NCBI GenBank assembly: GCA_964368965.1
Contig: CAYJDR010000049.1
Location: 1-15,018 of the forward strand
Direction of reading: 5' to 3'
DNA length: 15,018 nt
From: CAYJDR01 sp964368965
Lineage (GTDB): Bacteria; Chrysiogenota; Deferribacteres; Deferribacterales; Mucispirillaceae
Below, in pieces: positions 13,398 to 15,018 of the stretch. Both the position numbers and the translations under genes were made by a program. Below the pieces are notes generated by a model. The model made no database searches. It had not been told where the DNA came from and was given only the letters and a program-made list of their open reading frames with translations. How positions within the stretch are numbered: position 1 is the stretch's first letter; each line of letters begins with the position of its first letter.

Positions 13398-15018
13398 GTG
13401 AAGAGAACAAAGTAACCGAAGAAACTATGGAAGATTTTGGTGCGCTACTTGAAGAAAGCTTGCAAAAGCACGAAGTAGGCTCAGTAATCAACGGCACAGT
13501 TGTGCAAATTAATGAAAACGAAGTAGTAGTTGATTTCGGCAACAAGCGTGAAGGCGTTGCACAAAAAAATGAGTTTGGAGACGACATTGAAGTCGGCCAA
13601 GAAGTTGAGCTGGCGATAGTTAGCTTCCCTGTTTCAGGCTACATTCAACTATCTCGTAAATCTCTCAACGAAAAGACAGATTGGGAAAACTTCAAAAAGT
13701 TAGCTGATAGCGGCGAACCTGTTGAAGTTAAGATTGTTTCACACGTTGACAAAGGCTATGTTGGTAAAATCGGCGAAATACCTGCTTTTATCCTTGATAA
13801 CCACATCGACGTTAAATTGAAAGACATTAAGCCAGAAGACTATGTTGGCAAAACATTACTTGCTAAGATATTGAAAGTTGGCGGCAAGAGCAAGCGCTCT
13901 GCATTAGTGTCACCTAGGTTGCACCTTCTTGAAGCAGGCGACAAAGGTAAACAAGAATTTTTCGAAAGCATCAAATTAGGCGACCGTGTTAAAGGTGTTG
14001 TTAAAACATTGAAAGACTACGGCGCATTTATCAGCCTAGGTGCTGTTGATGGTTTCCTACACAAGAACGAAATGGCTTGGGGTCGCGTTAAAAACCCTAA
14101 CAAATACCTTGCAGAAGGCGACACAGTTGAAGTTGAAATCTTAGAGATCAACCTAGACGATAAAAAAGTTGCTGTCGGCATGCGTCAACTTACTGTTGAC
14201 CCGTGGTCAGAAGCTTCTACAAAATACCCAGTAGGTAGCGAAGTTGAAGGCCCAGTTATCACTAGGAAGCGTGCAGGCTACATAGTTGAGCTTGAAAACG
14301 GTGTTGATGGCTTCATCCCTAACGAAGAGTTAAGCTGGTTGAAAAACGCTAGAACTGCTCTTAATGCTAAAGATGTTGTTATCGGTAGCGTTGTTGGCTA
14401 TGATGATGAGCGCAAGCGTGTTATCATGTCTATCAAAGCACTATCAGAAAACCCTTGGGTAGCTCTACAAGAAACTAACCCAGTTGGCTCAGTAGTTAGT
14501 GGCGCTATCAAAAGCATTACTGATTTTGGTCTATTTATCGACTTCGGCGCTTTAGTTGATGGCTTAATCCGCAAAAGCGACATCTCTTGGACTGATACTC
14601 CAGAAGATTTAAACACAGCATACAACATTGGTGATACTGTTGAGGCAAAAATCTTAACTATCGACGATGAAAAAGAACGCATCAGCTTAGGTATCAAACA
14701 GCTAGAAGCTAACCCTTGGAAAGAAGTTTCAAAACTTTTACCACAAGGCAAAGTTATTGAAGCTAAGATTACATCTATCACTAAACAAGGCTTAGAAGTT
14801 GAACTTCCACTTGGCTTAACTGGTGTAATCGCTCAAAACGATTTAGCTCCAGATGCTCAAGCATTAGACGCTTACAACGAAGGTGACATGATCACGGCAA
14901 CAGTAATCAAAGCTGACCCACGTGAGAAAAATGTTATATTATCAGTAAGAAAATATCTTCACGAGTCTGAAAAACGTGAAACAAAAGAGTACATGAGGAA
15001 AATGGCTGACGATGACAG
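13394..15018 (+). CDS. rpsA: Ribosomal protein S1 (3' end beyond the window)
   Basis: The frame is open from the ATG at 13394 to the window edge, 541 complete codons without a stop. Six S1 (OB-fold RNA-binding) repeats can be laid out at about 27-90, 108-172, 194-265, 279-348, 364-434 and 450-520. Repeats 3 and 5 are the most canonical (KDYGAFISLGAVDGFLHKNEMAW; TDFGLFIDFGALVDGL). S1 binds mRNA on the 30S subunit and helps start translation. Six repeats match the proteobacterial-type length, so only a short C-terminal tail is likely missing. GAGGT lies 6-7 nt upstream within the ispH 3' end, and the start overlaps the ispH stop (ATGA). The first and second repeats are the most diverged, as expected for the ribosome-docking part. 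Confidence 0.95.
   Translation, partial: MSEENKVTEETMEDFGALLEESLQKHEVGSVINGTVVQINENEVVVDFGNKREGVAQKNEFGDDIEVGQEVELAIVSFPVSGYIQLSRKSLNEKTDWENFKKLADSGEPVEVKIVSHVDKGYVGKIGEIPAFILDNHIDVKLKDIKPEDYVGKTLLAKILKVGGKSKRSALVSPRLHLLEAGDKGKQEFFESIKLGDRVKGVVKTLKDYGAFISLGAVDGFLHKNEMAWGRVKNPNKYLAEGDTVEVEILEINLDDKKVAVGMRQLTVDPWSEASTKYPVGSEVEGPVITRKRAGYIVELENGVDGFIPNEELSWLKNARTALNAKDVVIGSVVGYDDERKRVIMSIKALSENPWVALQETNPVGSVVSGAIKSITDFGLFIDFGALVDGLIRKSDISWTDTPEDLNTAYNIGDTVEAKILTIDDEKERISLGIKQLEANPWKEVSKLLPQGKVIEAKITSITKQGLEVELPLGLTGVIAQNDLAPDAQALDAYNEGDMITATVIKADPREKNVILSVRKYLHESEKRETKEYMRKMADDD

Noticed and set aside
1..15018. CRISPR array, prophage, toxin-antitoxin pair or defence island
   Set aside because: No regularly spaced repeats and no nuclease, integrase, structural phage or toxin-like genes are present; genes are metabolic or housekeeping apart from one unknown exported protein.

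Overview
The window is about 15 kb of gene-dense, moderately AT-rich bacterial DNA, around 40% G+C by eye. A short RseC-like redox/membrane protein, a bacterial tRNA m1A58 methyltransferase and the order aroF-tyrA-aroA-cmk-ispH-rpsA together suggest a Gram-negative anaerobe of the Deferribacterota or the former deltaproteobacterial (Geobacter-like) groups. That placement is inferred from gene content and order. No rRNA, tRNA, CRISPR array or intact transposon is visible.

Left part (1-3400): the tail of an unidentified + strand gene overlaps the end of a convergent rseC-like gene, which may have a leaderless mRNA. Next come a classical short-chain dehydrogenase with its own terminator and an unrecognised membrane-anchored or secreted protein with a calcium-loop-like motif. 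The 3' end of that last gene occurs a second time, diverged, about 135 bp further on. Between the two copies lies a G+C-rich palindromic element, which looks like the scar of a collapsed tandem paralogue. A two-way terminator separates this from trmI on the - strand, which has a clear sigma70-type promoter.

Middle part (3366-7530, - strand): a SorC/LsrR-type regulator lies upstream of an operon dhaL-dhaK-lsrF-like aldolase-VOC protein, which ends in a strong intrinsic terminator. The regulator-dhaL gap carries three copies of one palindrome (core GTTACATATGTAAC) around a good promoter with a further palindrome in its spacer. The aldolase is strikingly similar to E. coli LsrF of the autoinducer-2 (AI-2) breakdown pathway. 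The usual LsrK kinase, LsrG isomerase and LsrACDB transporter are not in the window. In their place are a divergent DhaK/DhaL kinase and a small VOC metalloprotein. I infer a catabolic module of kinase, isomerase, thiolase/aldolase and repressor, possibly an alternative AI-2-type or other ketose-phosphate pathway. This is the most interesting part of the window.

Right part (7560-15018, + strand): a tightly packed operon hisC-aroF-tyrA-aroA-cmk-ispH-rpsA. Gaps are 0-18 bp or overlaps, including two ATGA stop/start overlaps. It links aromatic amino acid synthesis (DAHP synthase, EPSP synthase, prephenate dehydrogenase, aminotransferase) with CMP kinase, the last MEP-pathway isoprenoid enzyme and ribosomal protein S1. 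rpsA runs off the window after all six S1 domains.
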